Under the pieces are notes generated by a model that searched no databases, was not told the origin of the DNA, and saw nothing but the letters and a program-made list of their open reading frames with translations. 40,951 nt of DNA. Origin: Chara braunii (taxonomy: Eukaryota > Streptophyta > Charophyceae > Charales > Characeae). Every line of letters begins with the position of its first letter. The stretch's first letter is position 1. The DNA is taken from NCBI GenBank assembly GCA_003427395.1, contig BFEA01000001.1, positions 10,538,633-10,579,583 on the forward strand. Reading direction: 5' to 3'. This document shows positions 19,720 through 29,937 of this stretch, piece by piece. The translations under genes and the position numbers were made by a program.

Positions 19720-21703
19720 ATGGTGACCACGTGAGGAGGAACGAGCACCACCCCATATAGTAAAGGGCAAGAAGAGCAAGTAGCCGCCCTGCTGAAAGAG
19801 AGAAAAGAGAAGATGGAGAAGAAAGAGCTCATAAAGCAGGCGAAGATGCTGGCCCTCATGGAAGAGCAAAAGGCCAGGCAAAAGCAGATGGAGGAGGAGA
19901 TGAAGAAATGGGAGAAGGAGCAGGAAGAGAAAGTGGCGACGATAGACACAAAAGCAGAAGAAGAAACAAAAGCAGAGAAAGAAGAAGAAGAAGAGGTAGA
20001 GGTTCCCCTTCAGAGGAATGTAAGGAGGGAAGAGAGAGCGGAATCCAGTGGAGCGAGAGAAGTAGATGCGAAAGTGGAGAAGATGGTAAACGAGTGCGTG
20101 GCCAACCTGGCATTGGGGGAGGAAGAAGAGGCATTGTTGCTTGTCCCACAGGCAGAGAGGGAGGCATTCGCAAAAGAGTTGGAAGCGGAGAAAAACCCCT
20201 TGAGGCCACATACTATAGAGGAGGAGAAGAAGTTGGAGTGGAAACTGCGCCTGGCAAGGGAAAGAAGGAGGAGATTGCAGGCTGCAGAAACGATGGAGAG
20301 AGAGCTACAGGTCCCAGAAGAGCAACGGGGGCAATTGGTAGTACAAGTAGACCTTGAAAAGAAAAATAGAGATTCTCTCTCAGAACATGGAGGTGGTTCT
20401 CCCAACAGGAACAGTTGCGCTACTTGAAAGGCGATGACATTGCCCTGCAGTCCATACACACAGGTTTTAAAGATTTTGCAAGGGATATGATGATGCGCGT
20501 GGACACTCAATTGCGCGCTGCTATGGAGGGCACTGCGAAGTTTTGCATAGGCGCCAAGTTAGCGGCCTCCAAAGAAGAGGAGGCACGACACAGTCGTGAG
20601 CGTATTAAGGCCAAATTCCCTGAACCCTGTGAAGGGAAGAAGGGAGAGGATTTTGATAATTGGGAAGCCAATATCAACTCCTATATCCACCTCCAACTTA
20701 TTCAGCCTGAGAAGCAAGTTTTTGTGGCATTCCAGGCGCTGAGGGATGAAGCGGACAACTTTGCTAGGTCGCTTGCTCGTGCCAACAACTGTGACGATGA
20801 TATGGTCACATACTCCTCCATTACTCACCTGAATGAATTTTTGACTGCCCTCCGGGACCAATTTGTCGATGTCACTAAGGGCCTTAGAGCCTTACACAAA
20901 CTGCAAACAATCCACTCCCGACAGTGGAGGAGTGCAAGAACACTCAAGGCCACCATGGATGAATTAGTCGTTGTCCCCTGACATGGGGTTACTAAGCCCC
21001 AAGTGGTCCAATTACTCTTTCGCGCCATGCCCGAGACTCTGCACGGGCACTTTTTCGATAAGAAGCAACAGCCCAACATGATGTATGATACACTTAGCAG
21101 AGAGGTTGTTGCGTACGAGGCCCAGTCCACGCAAGTTACCACTTTCTGGCACAAGGACCTCGACAAAGGCAAAAAGTGGAAAGGCCGAACCATCACCAGT
21201 CAAGTCAAGGCTAAAGATAGCCTTATCCTTAGGTTGATGAGGGTGGTCTGGAGGAGGTCCCCTATAGTGAGATTGGGTGGGGTCTTGAGGAGGAGGACAA
21301 TGGTGAGGGTTAGGGGAGGACCTACGCTGCTGTCGCGGCCAGAGGGAGGCCGCAAGGAAGAGGGAGAGTCCGGGGCCAAGGGGGCTGGGCCTCTGGTGGT
21401 CGAGGACAGGGCGGCCAGGGGGTTGGCGGCAAAGGAGGCTGCCAAGAGGGAGGAAGGGTCATGGTCCCCCGTCAAACCGCCCAAGTTCCAATCGGTCACC
21501 TCCCAAGAGGGGTGAATCGCACCCTGGTCTGCCTCAGGGCAGGCCCTGGGAAACCCTGGGCATCGAAAAGAAAGACTGGTAGGATAAAATCAATACTTGG
21601 CAGTGTGTTCTGTGGTGATCCAGGGCACATTGTCAAATTCTGTCCCAAATATAGGAATGCCCGAAAAACCGCCGCGGAGTCAGCGAAAGGCAACCGCTGG
21701 TAG
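19720..21703 (+). pseudogene. E1 gag polyprotein (coiled coil, capsid-like, RG-rich, knuckle)
   Basis: The start is ATG at 19720 in a good context (TCACCATGG), followed by MVTT and a TGA at 19732-19734, probably CGA to TGA. The frame then runs to 20427. An N-terminal Lys/Glu-rich coiled-coil section of about 200 residues (KEKMEKKELIKQAKMLALM...) precedes a frameshift near 20390. Next comes the retrotransposon gag (capsid-like) domain: FPEPCEGKKGEDFDNWEANI, FVAFQALRDEADNFARSL and FLTALRDQF. An in-frame TGA lies at 20979-20981, then LLFRAMPETLHGHFFDKK, then a Gly/Arg/Lys-rich segment in shifted frames. The knuckle remnant is SVFCGDPGHIVKFCPK near 21600-21640, with the first Cys apparently lost. 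Gag would form the particle and bind RNA. Confidence 0.78.
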
Positions 21704-21777
21704 GGGTAGCAACTGCCCTTACCCCTAGGCCACGTGGAGATGAGTGCGCGCGCCAGATAGAAACTCCCAGCCCACAT

Positions 21778-22665
21778 GTGTCTATGGCAAAGGTTGCTGG
21801 CCAGCGTCTAGTTAGTTGTCCAGAGACTGCTTGTGTTAGGGTCTCTCTAGGCGCTTCCCTCACAGGACTGGCAAAAGAGTTGAAGGAGAGGATGCTAACC
21901 TGGGCCAAGATGAAGAAAAATGGGAAAGGGAAGCTAGTGTTGGTAGATGTAAAAGTCTTCAGAGGCAGGGTAGGGGCCCTTATAGATAGTGGGCCCACAT
22001 GGAGCTACATTAGTCGTAGAGCGCTGAGGAAGTTGAAGCTCAATTTGAAAGTCCGAAAGTTGGATGAGCCTATAGTCAGCATCCTCGCAGACAATCGCAC
22101 AATGCGAATCGAGGATTACGTCGAGGGAGTCCAGATGTACTTTCGCCTAGAAAAAGATGGGAAGGTAGAGAGAGTTCCCCATTCCCGGACTCTCCTCGTC
22201 GAGGACAATCTCCCGTTTGACATGGTCCTAGGAATGGACTGGGGAGAGGCAGAAGGAGCCACACTGCATCTAAGAGAGCACGAGTGTAGGCTTCATAGTC
22301 CCTCAATTGGTGTCAAGACAGCCCGCCTATTCCATGTATCAGGAGTAGACAACCCTCTTGCACATTGCTGTCTCAATGCTCCCACGTTCACGGGACTAGT
22401 GAAGAAAGAGCAGTTAGAAGAGCAGGTCTTTGTGGCCTACGTTAGGCTTGTCACTGCTCCCTCAGGAGTAGTTCTGCATGCTATCCAACACCGTATTGAG
22501 ATAGAGCCTGGAAGTAAGACTCCTAAGGGAGCAGTGTATAGGATGTCTCCCAACGAGTTGGAGGGGTTGCGCAAGCAGCTAGATGAGCTCCTCGAGAAGG
22601 GGTGGATTAGGCCCAGTTCATCTCCATTTGGAGCACTTGTTCTCTTCGTCCCCAAGAAAGGGTGA
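21778..22665 (+). pseudogene. E1 protease and start of reverse transcriptase
   Basis: This 295-codon frame carries the retropepsin site [14 protein letters not shown] (Asp-Ser-Gly intact), the ILADNR and EDYVEGV region, and [17 protein letters not shown], the second conserved protease block. A linker with the [11 protein letters not shown] segment follows. RT begins with [48 protein letters not shown] and LFVPKKG. The frame ends at TGA 22663-22665, where relatives have Gly (GGA to TGA). The first Met is arbitrary, because the frame is likely fused to gag or preceded by a frameshift. Confidence 0.85.
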
Positions 22666-23073
22666 GAGCTTAGAATGTGCATTGACTATAGGGGTCTCAA
22701 CGTCGTTATAGTGAAGAACACCGAACCACTGCCCCGTATAGATGACCTATTGGATCGGGTGCAGGGCTGCAAGTATTCTCCAAGATAGATTTGAAGTCAG
22801 GGTACCATCAGATAGAGGTTCACCCTATAATCAGTACAAAACGACGTTCAAGACTAGGTACAGGCACTATGAGTTTATAGTGATGTCTTTTGGACTAACC
22901 AATGCACTGGCCACATTTCATCGCTTCATGAATGATTTGTTCAGGCCATGGTTAGATAGATTCGTAGTTGTTTACTTGGACAATATTTTGATTTTTAGTA
23001 AGACCCTCCAGGAGCACGAGGCTCATCAGATAGACTTGTAGTTGTTTACTTAGACAATATTTTGATTTTTAGT
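22666..23073 (+). pseudogene. E1 reverse transcriptase palm
   Basis: After the TGA the frame continues with [10 protein letters not shown] and [17 protein letters not shown] one-base loss near 22772 then shifts the frame into [13 protein letters not shown] (first catalytic Asp kept) and, shifted again, [31 protein letters not shown] and [13 protein letters not shown]. The catalytic YLDD is YLDN because the second Asp is AAT at 22982-22984. The last bases before the gap duplicate the YLDN segment. Confidence 0.82.
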
Positions 23074-23276
23074 NNNNNNNNNNNNNNNNNNNNNNNNNNN
23101 NNNNNNNNNNNNNNNNNNNNNNNNNNNNNNNNNNNNNNNNNNNNNNNNNNNNNNNNNNNNNNNGACAATATTTTGATTTTTAGTAAGACCCTCCAGGAGC
23201 ACGAGGCTCATTCGTAGTTGTTTACTTAGACAATATTTTGATTTTTAGTAAGACCCTCTAGGAGCACGAGGCTCAT
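22957..23276 (+). repeat. tandemly repeated RT segment around an assembly gap
   Basis: A 67-74 bp piece encoding the [21 protein letters not shown] region appears at 22957-23027, partly at 23038-23073, partly at 23164-23211 and again at 23212-23276. The N run lies between copies. This looks like local mis-assembly or unresolved tandem duplication. Confidence 0.8.
23074..23163. other. assembly gap (90 N)
   Basis: A run of N interrupts the RT domain of E1. Confidence 0.99.
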
Positions 23277-24437
23277 CTAAGGCAGATCTTGGAAAAGTTG
23301 CGTGAAGCAAACTTCAAGATCAACTCGAAGAAGTGCGAGTGGGCCAAGACAAATATTTTGTACTTGGGCCACGTATTAGATGGTGCTGGCATAAAGCCTG
23401 AGGACAACAAGATCGTAGCGATCAGAGACTGGCCAACCCCGCATACCCTCACAAAATTGAAGTTGTTCTTAGGTTTGGCTAATTACTATAGGAAGTTCGT
23501 GAGGAACTTCTCTGCAATCGTCGCTCCCCTTCGCAGACAGCTAAAGAAAGAGGCAATCAGGAAGTGGGACCAAGACTGTACATCAGCCCTGAAGAGGTTG
23601 AAACGGGCCTTGATAGAGTACCCAGTCCTCAAGGTAGCTGGCCCATCTTTACCTTTTGTTGTTACTATCAATGCAAGTCAGTTTGGCATTGGTGCCATCT
23701 TACAGCAATATGATGGCAATGGGTATAGACCCCTAGAGTTTATGTCCACTAGGTTGCCTTCAGAGAAGGTAGCGACATCCACCTATGAGAGGGAACTCTA
23801 TGCTCTCAGGCAAGCATTAGAACACTGGAGACACTACTTGCTTGGGAGGCAATTCAAAGTCTATTCAGACCACAAGACATTGCGGTGGCTGAAGACGCAA
23901 GCCAAGACGACACCTAAGCCTACTAGGTGGGCCGCCGAGATAGATCAATTTGACTTTGAGCTGAAGCCAGTTAAAGGAAAGCATAATGTGGTTGCATATG
24001 TCCTTAGTAAGAGAGCCGACTACTTTGGAGCTATAGTTCACTATCTGGATATAGGGTCAGACCTACAACAAAATATCATAGATGCATACGCGCAGGACCC
24101 GATTTATAGTGACCTCCTTAAGAGAGTCAAGGAGGACCCAACCGGTGAGCCTCACTACCGCACCACTAATGGGTTATTGTTTGAGAAAACAAACGTTGTA
24201 GATCAGCTATGCAGTCCCAACAGCGAAGAGATCTGTAGTCTGATCGTTGGGGAATGTCACGATACAGAAGGGCACTTCGGTTGGCAAAAGACACTCGCCA
24301 ACCTGATACGCACCTACACTTGGCCTGGCATGAAATCTGATTGCATAGAGAATGTGCATAGTTGCAAGGTATGCCAGCGCAATAAAACTACGACGAGAGC
24401 CCCATTGGGTCTTCTCAGACCCCTGCCTATCCCATGA
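23277..24437 (+). pseudogene. E1 RT thumb, RNase H and integrase zinc finger
   Basis: This is one open frame of 383 codons. RT thumb: LREANFKINSKKCEWAK, YLGHVLDGAGIKPED and FLGLANYYRKFVRNFSAI. RNase H: LPFVVTINASQFGIGAIL, where the first Asp is Asn (AAT 23670-23672), then EFMSTRLPSEKVATSTYERELYAL, KVYSDHKTL and NVVAYVLSKRAD (usually ADALSR). Integrase H2C2 finger: HDTEGHFGWQK...CKVCQRNK, intact. The frame stops at TGA 24435-24437 in PIP-stop-GP, where relatives read PSGP. RNase H is probably inactive, since two conserved Asp positions are altered. Confidence 0.86.
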
Positions 24438-25556
24438 GGACCCAGAGATTCTGTGTCCATTGATTTCATGGATACTGGGCAGGAATAGGCATGACAAGAG
24501 CCAAGTCATGATTATAGTTGATAGATTAAGCAAGTATGCAGTTTTCGTTCCTTTGCCTGCTGAGGCACATACTGATCTAGTTATAGAAAAATTCTTTGAT
24601 CATTGGGTCAGTGAGCATGGTCTACTGCTGTCGATAGTTAGTGACAGAGACACCAGGTTCACTAGTCAGAACTGGCAGGAACTTATGAAAGTAAATGGTT
24701 CTAAGTTGTTGATGTCGTCTCGCCGTCATCCAGAGACAAATTGTCAGACGGAATAGATGAACAAGGTCCTGCAACAAGTTCTTAGAATGTACATTAGATC
24801 AGATCAAATCAATTGGGATGAGATGCTCCCAAAGGTAGCCAATGCTTACAATAACAACGTTCATCTAACCACTTGTCACACTCCCAACGTGTTACACAAG
24901 TCCTTTAGACCCCGCAGACCGTTTGAAGGACTGAACCGGGACCAGATTCAGAGGCTATCGCCCGATACTAGGGAGTTCACGCTACAACACGAGAATGAAA
25001 TTGCCAAAGTGACAGATAACCTCAGGAAGGCCCAACACAGAATGATAGAGCAAGCTAACAAGCATCGTCGCCCGTCACAAGTTCAAGTAGGCGACCTTGT
25101 CTGGGTCAAGTCCAAAGAGTCCACTCCTGAGGAGAACATCTCACAGAAATTGTTGCCTGCGTACAGAGGACCGTGACCAGTTCTAGAAGTCAAAGGTGGA
25201 GACGACAGACCGTCTTACTCGATAGAAATTCCATCACACCTCCACAACTACCCAGTTTCCCATGCGTCAAAGTTACTGCTTTGCACTACGAGTCCCCAAT
25301 TCCCATGGAGAAGATCCATGATCCCTCCGGATATGGACGGAAGGTACGACATCGATGACATAGTAGACGAGGACGAGGATGTATTCAAGACAGGAGGTAG
25401 AGGTCGTCCACAAAAACAGTATAAAGTCATATTTGCTTACCAAGAGCCCGAGGACGATCGCTGGTTTACGCGAACAAAACTTCTAGAAACAGCTCCCGAC
25501 ATAGTTCGTGCCTACAAGAGAGCGAAGAAAGGTAAAGGTCCTGCTACATATTGAAT
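24438..25556 (+). pseudogene. E1 integrase core, C-terminus and chromodomain-like tail
   Basis: The core reads SVSIDFMDTG (first Asp), VDRLSKYAVFVPL, LSIVSDRDTRFTSQNW (second Asp intact) and HPETNCQTE (Glu present), followed by TAG 24754-24756 where relatives have Gln. The C-terminal part is MNKVLQQVLRMYI, LPKVANAYNN, MIEQANKHRRPSQVQVGDLVWVKSK, QKLLPAYRGP, then TGA 25174-25176 where relatives have Trp. The tail, in a shifted frame, includes SMIPPDMDGRYDID, KQYKVIFAYQEPEDDRWFTR and APDIVRAYKRAKK, a diverged chromodomain. The TGA at 25554-25556 ends pol. Integrase inserts the cDNA and the tail probably guides targeting. Confidence 0.84.
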
Positions 25557-25561
25557 TATTC

Positions 25562-25589
25562 TCGGACCTCGGATTTAGGCCAGCGGGAG
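25562..25589 (+). other. E1 pol-LTR junction block and polypurine-like tract
   Basis: The block GGACCTCGGATTTAGGCCAG followed by CGGGAG lies just before the LTR TG at 25590. A similar block with a purine end (GGGGGAG in E2) sits at the same place in E2 and E3 on the minus strand. It should be the plus-strand priming site. Confidence 0.6.
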
Positions 25590-26548
25590 TGAAAAGGTTT
25601 TCACCTTTGCGGTAGCACATGCAGTTTCCAGGGCTCGATCCCCAAACCTAGCCCTTACCCGTGTACAGTACCAATTGACTTATGTGTGTGCTTGAACCCG
25701 CGACCTGTGTCTTGGAAGTTACCTGTTTGTTTGCTGTAGGTAGGGTGGTCATCGGGTCTTGAACAGTAGGTCCGTAGATTAGCAGTCTTAGCAGTGGTAG
25801 GGGTCGTAGCTGCTACAATACCAAGAGGTCAACGTAGGCCGTAGCTGCTACAGTACCGAAAGGTCATATAGGCTAGACTAGGCCCCTCCGGAACAGTCTA
25901 CTCTGCCCCTTCGTGAGTCCTAGATAGCAGTCCATAGGCAAGTGGGCAAGTGGGCAGTCTAACTCAACCCAATCAGTAGTACCCAGTCCTGGTCGCACTA
26001 TGTCAAGTCGGCAAGTACCATGTGGGACTATGTGCACCCCGAGGCCAGGGTCCAAAGGCAAACCCTTGACAATCCGAAGTATAAATCAAGAGGCAGCGAT
26101 CACTCATTCACTCATTCTGCCTGTGAGCCGTGCAGAAGCGATGTCGGAGTGTCTTATGTACGAAGGTCTGCAAGTGCCCGTAGATGAAGAGGGCTAAGAG
26201 GAGGAAGATCGGCCATAGCCAATAGTCAATCAATAGAGGAGGAAGACAACGGCCAAAGCCGCCATGTGAGAGAGTCAGTAGGCGTTAGTGTCTATGTGTG
26301 TGTAGAGTGAGTTTGTGTGTACGTGTGAAGTGTATGTGTGTGTGCGGGACATCCAGGGAGATCCAGGGTGTGTGTACGAACCAGTTGATGGGAGTGTGGT
26401 GTACGGCCATAGCCGTACGAGACAAGTTTGAATCTGAACTGCGTTCTTGGCTACGTTAACTCTGAGCTTTGGGTGGGCGCAAGTCGCAAGCTTAATCGTC
26501 ATTTGTTTGTACGCATGTTGAGTGTCGAGAAAGACAAGTCTGATTGCA
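25590..26548 (+). repeat. E1 3' LTR
   Basis: A 959 bp LTR that ends CA and is followed by AGAC. It keeps the MITE empty site (25877-25887), two copies of the 8 bp repeat and the TATAAAT at 26080-26086. Compared with the 5' LTR, its first half is clearly more diverged than its last ~280 bp. Confidence 0.92.
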
Positions 26549-27106
26549 AGACTCAGACCTTGGCGGCTATGGCCGCCCTACTTCTCTACCACTACTCTAG
26601 TTATGGTTGACTTCGGCGCTCTCTTCTTCTTCAAGCGCGGTCTTGCCCAAGTCGCGTGGTCATACAAGCACAAGCAACTCTTCCGCAACTTCATGAACGA
26701 ATAACTGTGTCCGTTGCTGCACTGTAGCAGCTAAATATAGGAATTGGACTTTGCTTGGCCTGCCTCAAACCGGTACCGGTCAGCCACGACCTTTGTTGCA
26801 ATCATTTTGTCGGTTCGGAAGCTCCAAGGCTTTCCTAGGACTTACTGCAATTTTTGTGGACTTGGGGACTGGACTTGGACCTTCCAGACTTTTCTGTGGG
26901 GTACCGTACTGACTCTACCCTGACCTTACTTTTTCAGATGTTTCCTAACTCGGGCTCACGACGCTTCACTGACCTATGGGACCTACGACTCTTTACTAGC
27001 CTATCTAACTTACCGTACGTGAAGTTGGGGCTAAGGACTTCGAAACTTTCTGGACTTTTGGGGATTTGATGCCGACTTTCAGGGGTCTGCAGTGTGAAAT
27101 CCTTTC
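26549..27106. other. right flank of E1 and probable 3' LTR of E2
   Basis: It begins with the AGAC duplication. The right part, reading leftward from 27107, should be the 3' LTR of the minus-strand element E2 (TGAAAGGATTTCACAC start). Its far end cannot be placed because no second LTR copy of E2 is present. It includes GGCGGCTATGGCCGCC near 26568. No gene was recognised. Confidence 0.5.
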
Positions 27107-27107
27107 A

Positions 27108-27140
27108 CTCCCCCAAGCCTAATTTCGAGGTCCTCGAAGA
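27108..27140 (-). other. E2 pol-LTR junction block and polypurine tract
   Basis: On the minus strand TTCGAGGACCTCGAA (27139-27125, a 7 bp palindrome with a one-base centre) is followed by ATTAGGCTTGGGGGAG and then TG at 27107, the LTR start. This matches the E1 and E3 blocks. Confidence 0.65.
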
Positions 27141-27149
27141 AAAATGCAA

Positions 27150-28440
27150 TCCTTATCTGTCTGCAACATTGATCCCTTTCCTTGCTCTTTCATAGTAGGA
27201 AATGATGTCGGGTGTCCCTTGTAAACCAACGATCTTCTTCCGACCCTTGGTATGCAAATCTGACTTCATATTGTCGCCGGGGTCATCCCCTTTGTCCTGA
27301 TCGGTAGACATCCTCAAATATGATTATGTCAGTGTCATATCTACCATCCATATCAGGTGGAATCATTGACCATCGTGATGGGAATTCATCAGTGCTCGTA
27401 TAGGGAAGCAACTTGGATGCGTGGAAAACGGGGTAAGTGTGCAAATGTGGTGGGATCTCTATCGTGTACCAGGGACCGTCCGCATCCCCAATGACATCAA
27501 GAACTTGCCAAGGTCCTCTATAGGATGGCAACAACTGCGATATGCCTTGTTCGGGGAGGAACTCCTTGGACTTGACCCAGACTAAGTCACCTACAACAAA
27601 CTGTGACGGTCTATGATGCTTATTAGCTTGTTCTACCATCTGATGTCGGGCCTTTCTAATGTTCCCAGTGACGCATTTCAAGTCCATTTCATACTGTATA
27701 GCAAAACCTCCTTGTACAAAGCGGCAGCCTCTGGATCAAATCCGGGTTTAGTCAATCTATAGGCCGCCCAGTACGCCATTCTCTATGTAGTTCGTTAGGT
27801 GTCCGCGAGGTAGCTAAGTGTGCCGAGTTGTTATACGCACTTGCTACCTTAGGGAGGTGCTCCTCCCAATCCTCCTGGTACGGTCTAATATATGTATGTA
27901 GCACTTGCTGCAGCAGCTTATTCATTTGTTCGGTCTGTCCATTAGTCTTTGGGTGACTGCCTGACGACATAGTCAACTTAGACCCATAGACTTTCATCAA
28001 TTGCCGCCAGTGCTCACGTGAAACACTAGTGCCGCGATCACTAACGATGGTCAAGGGTTGCCCATAGTCCTTGACCCAGTGGTTGAAAAACTCTCTAATT
28101 ACTAACTCGGTCTTTGCCTGGGTAGGCAACGAAAACAACGAACTTACTAAATATGTCTACTATAACCATAACTTGACTTTTAACGTTCCTACTCTTAACC
28201 TTCGTGTCCATCGACACGGACTCACCGGGGCGAGACGAGATATGCAAGGGTTTCTGGAGTCCTAGGGGAGGCCATGTGGAGCTCTTGCTGACAAACTTTG
28301 CAGCCCTGAATATACGTGATACAATCATGTTTCATACCGGGCCACATGTAGGATCGGAGCAGGGTCGTGTACGCCTTCCTCCAACCAAAATGTCCTTTGG
28401 TGTATGGCATTCCCCCAATATCAAGTTTTGAACCTCTTCA
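27150..28440 (-). pseudogene. E2 integrase and chromodomain-like tail
   Basis: The H2C2 finger is GHFGWRKAYTTLL...CKVCQ near 28410-28290. The core pieces are ESVSMD (first Asp region near 28215), VIVDIFSKFVVF, LTIVSDRGTSVS near 28055-28020 (SDRD is SDRG), and HPKTNGQTEQMNKLL (Glu intact). The C-terminal region from 27687 is ARHQMVEQANKHHRPSQF, GDLVWVKSKEFLPEQ, LLPSYRGPW, HLHTYPVFHASKLLPY, SMIPPDMDGRYD and EDVYRSGQRG. The tail then decays, and PDIISYYERARKG near 27170-27200 marks the end of the chromodomain-like region. At least three frameshifts or stops break it. Confidence 0.82.
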
Positions 28441-29232
28441 TCATTCGGAATGCATAGCCTATCGTTCACATCGGTCTTCTCAAATAACAGCCCGTCGGTC
28501 GTTCAGTAATCCGGGACTTCATGAGGCGTAGTTTGTACTTTCGTAATTAGGTCGCTATAGACGGAATCCTTCACGTACGCGCCCTAAATTTTCAGCTGCA
28601 GGTCGGCGCCTGCGTCTAGATAAGTCACTATTGAGACAACAAGTCTGCGCGCCTACTCAAGGCGTCGGGCTACGACATTATATTTGCCTTTAATTGGCTA
28701 AAGCTCGAAGTCAACCTGGTCAATCTTTGTAGCCCACCTAGTCAACTTAAGGTCATCCGGGCCTGCGTTTTCAGCCATCGAAGTGTTTCGTGATCGGAAT
28801 ACACTTTGAAGTGTCGGCCACGGAGATGATGTCGCTAGTGATTTAAAGCCTGTCTAAGAGCGTACAACTCTCTCTCATACCTCGAGGCGGTGACCTTCTC
28901 ACTAGGTAGTCTGCAGGACATGAACTCGACGGGTCTGTACCCCTCTCCATCATTATGTTGGAGTACGACGCCAATGTCGTACTGGCTCTTGCAATCATGA
29001 CAATGAACGGAAGAGACAAATAGTCTGCTATCTTAAGGACCCGATATTCGATCAAGCACTTTTCCAGCTTCTTGAACGTGGAAGTGCAATCTTTATCCTA
29101 CTTCCAAACGGTCTCCTTTTTCAACAATTTACGCAGCGGTGCAATGATGGTAGTGAAATTGCACACAAATTTTTGGTAGTAATTGGTTAGACCTAGGAAT
29201 GAAAGCAGTTTTGTGAGTGTATGTGGGGTCGG
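28441..29232 (-). pseudogene. E2 RT thumb and RNase H, heavily decayed
   Basis: Recognisable remnants include the thumb end and FLGL region near 29190-29100. RNase H follows as LPFIVMIARASTTLASYSNI near 29000-28950 (the TDAS site is IARAS), a decayed EFMSCRLPSE equivalent near 28915, YERELYAL near 28880, and KVYSDHETLRWL-like sequence near 28805-28770. No frame is long. Several stops are seen. Confidence 0.7.
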
Positions 29233-29937
29233 TCAGTCCCTAATCGTTTCTATCTTTGCGTTTTCCCGTCTAACTCCATCTCCGCTTATGACATGTCCGA
29301 GATACAAAACTTGGCGTTTAACCCATTCACACTTCTTTGAGTTTAACTTGAACTCTGCCTCGCGCGATTTGTTCAGAATCAGACAAAGGTGTTCTTGATG
29401 CTCTTCTACTTTCTTGCTAAAAATCAAAATCTCATCTAGGTACACGACAACAAACTTATCTAGCCATTCCCTAAAGAGATCGTTCATGCATCTCTTAAAA
29501 GTGGCATGGGCATTCGTCAGCCCAAATGGCATCACTACAAACTCATAATGGTTGTAACGGGTCCTAAAAGTCGTTTTGTGCTGATCTTTGGGCTCTACCA
29601 CAATCTGACGGTAGCCCAATTTCAAATTTACCTTTGAACAATACTTACAACCTTGCACCCTATCCAGCAAATCGTCTATTCGCGGCAACGGTTCGGCGTT
29701 CTTGACAGTGATCGTATTCAACCCCCTATAGTCAGTACAAATGTGCAGTTTGCCTCCTTTCTTCAACACGAATAAAACCGCGCGCATAGGGCGACGAGCT
29801 AGGCTTAATCCACCCTTTATCGAGCGACTCATCGAGGCGCTCACACAGTTCGTCCAACTCTTTGGGAGACATTTTATATACGGGGCCCTTTGGAGTTCTA
29901 CTTCCGGGTTCAATCTCAATCCGGTGCTTAATCTCTC
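29233..29937 (-). pseudogene. E2 reverse transcriptase
   Basis: RT resumes on the left side of the solo LTR with [31 protein letters not shown] and [16 protein letters not shown] frameshift near 29790 leads to [73 protein letters not shown] and VVVYLDEILIFSK. Motif A Asp is Asn (AAT, complement of 29626-29628) and motif C is YLDE (GAG, complement of 29431-29433). The thumb KKCEWVKRQVLYLGHVISGDG follows. Both catalytic motifs are hit, so this RT cannot be active. Confidence 0.84.
29934..29937. other. TSD of solo LTR, left (TCTC)
   Basis: TCTC precedes TG at 29938 and recurs at 31236-31239 after CA. Confidence 0.75.

Larger units (their letters stand above)
16865..26548 (+). mobile_element. 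full-length Ty3/gypsy (chromovirus-like) LTR retrotransposon E1
   Basis: The termini were derived from the LTR pair 16865-17815 and 25590-26548. Both begin TGAAA(C/A)GGTTTTCAC and end TCTGATTGCA. A primer-binding site follows the left LTR, a purine-rich tract precedes the right one, and a 4 bp AGAC duplication (16861-16864, 26549-26552) flanks the element. The order inside is a 2 kb leader, gag, protease, RT, RNase H, integrase and a chromodomain-like tail. Stops, frameshifts, a 90-base gap and RT and RNase H active-site changes show it is dead. Divergence between the LTRs, a MITE in the 5' LTR and a deletion indicate an old insertion. Confidence 0.92.

Noticed and set aside
19651-20211. Antisense Leu/Phe-rich frames over gag (apparent membrane proteins)
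   Set aside because: They are the complement of the Glu/Lys-rich gag coiled coil, and the same applies to 40103-40495.
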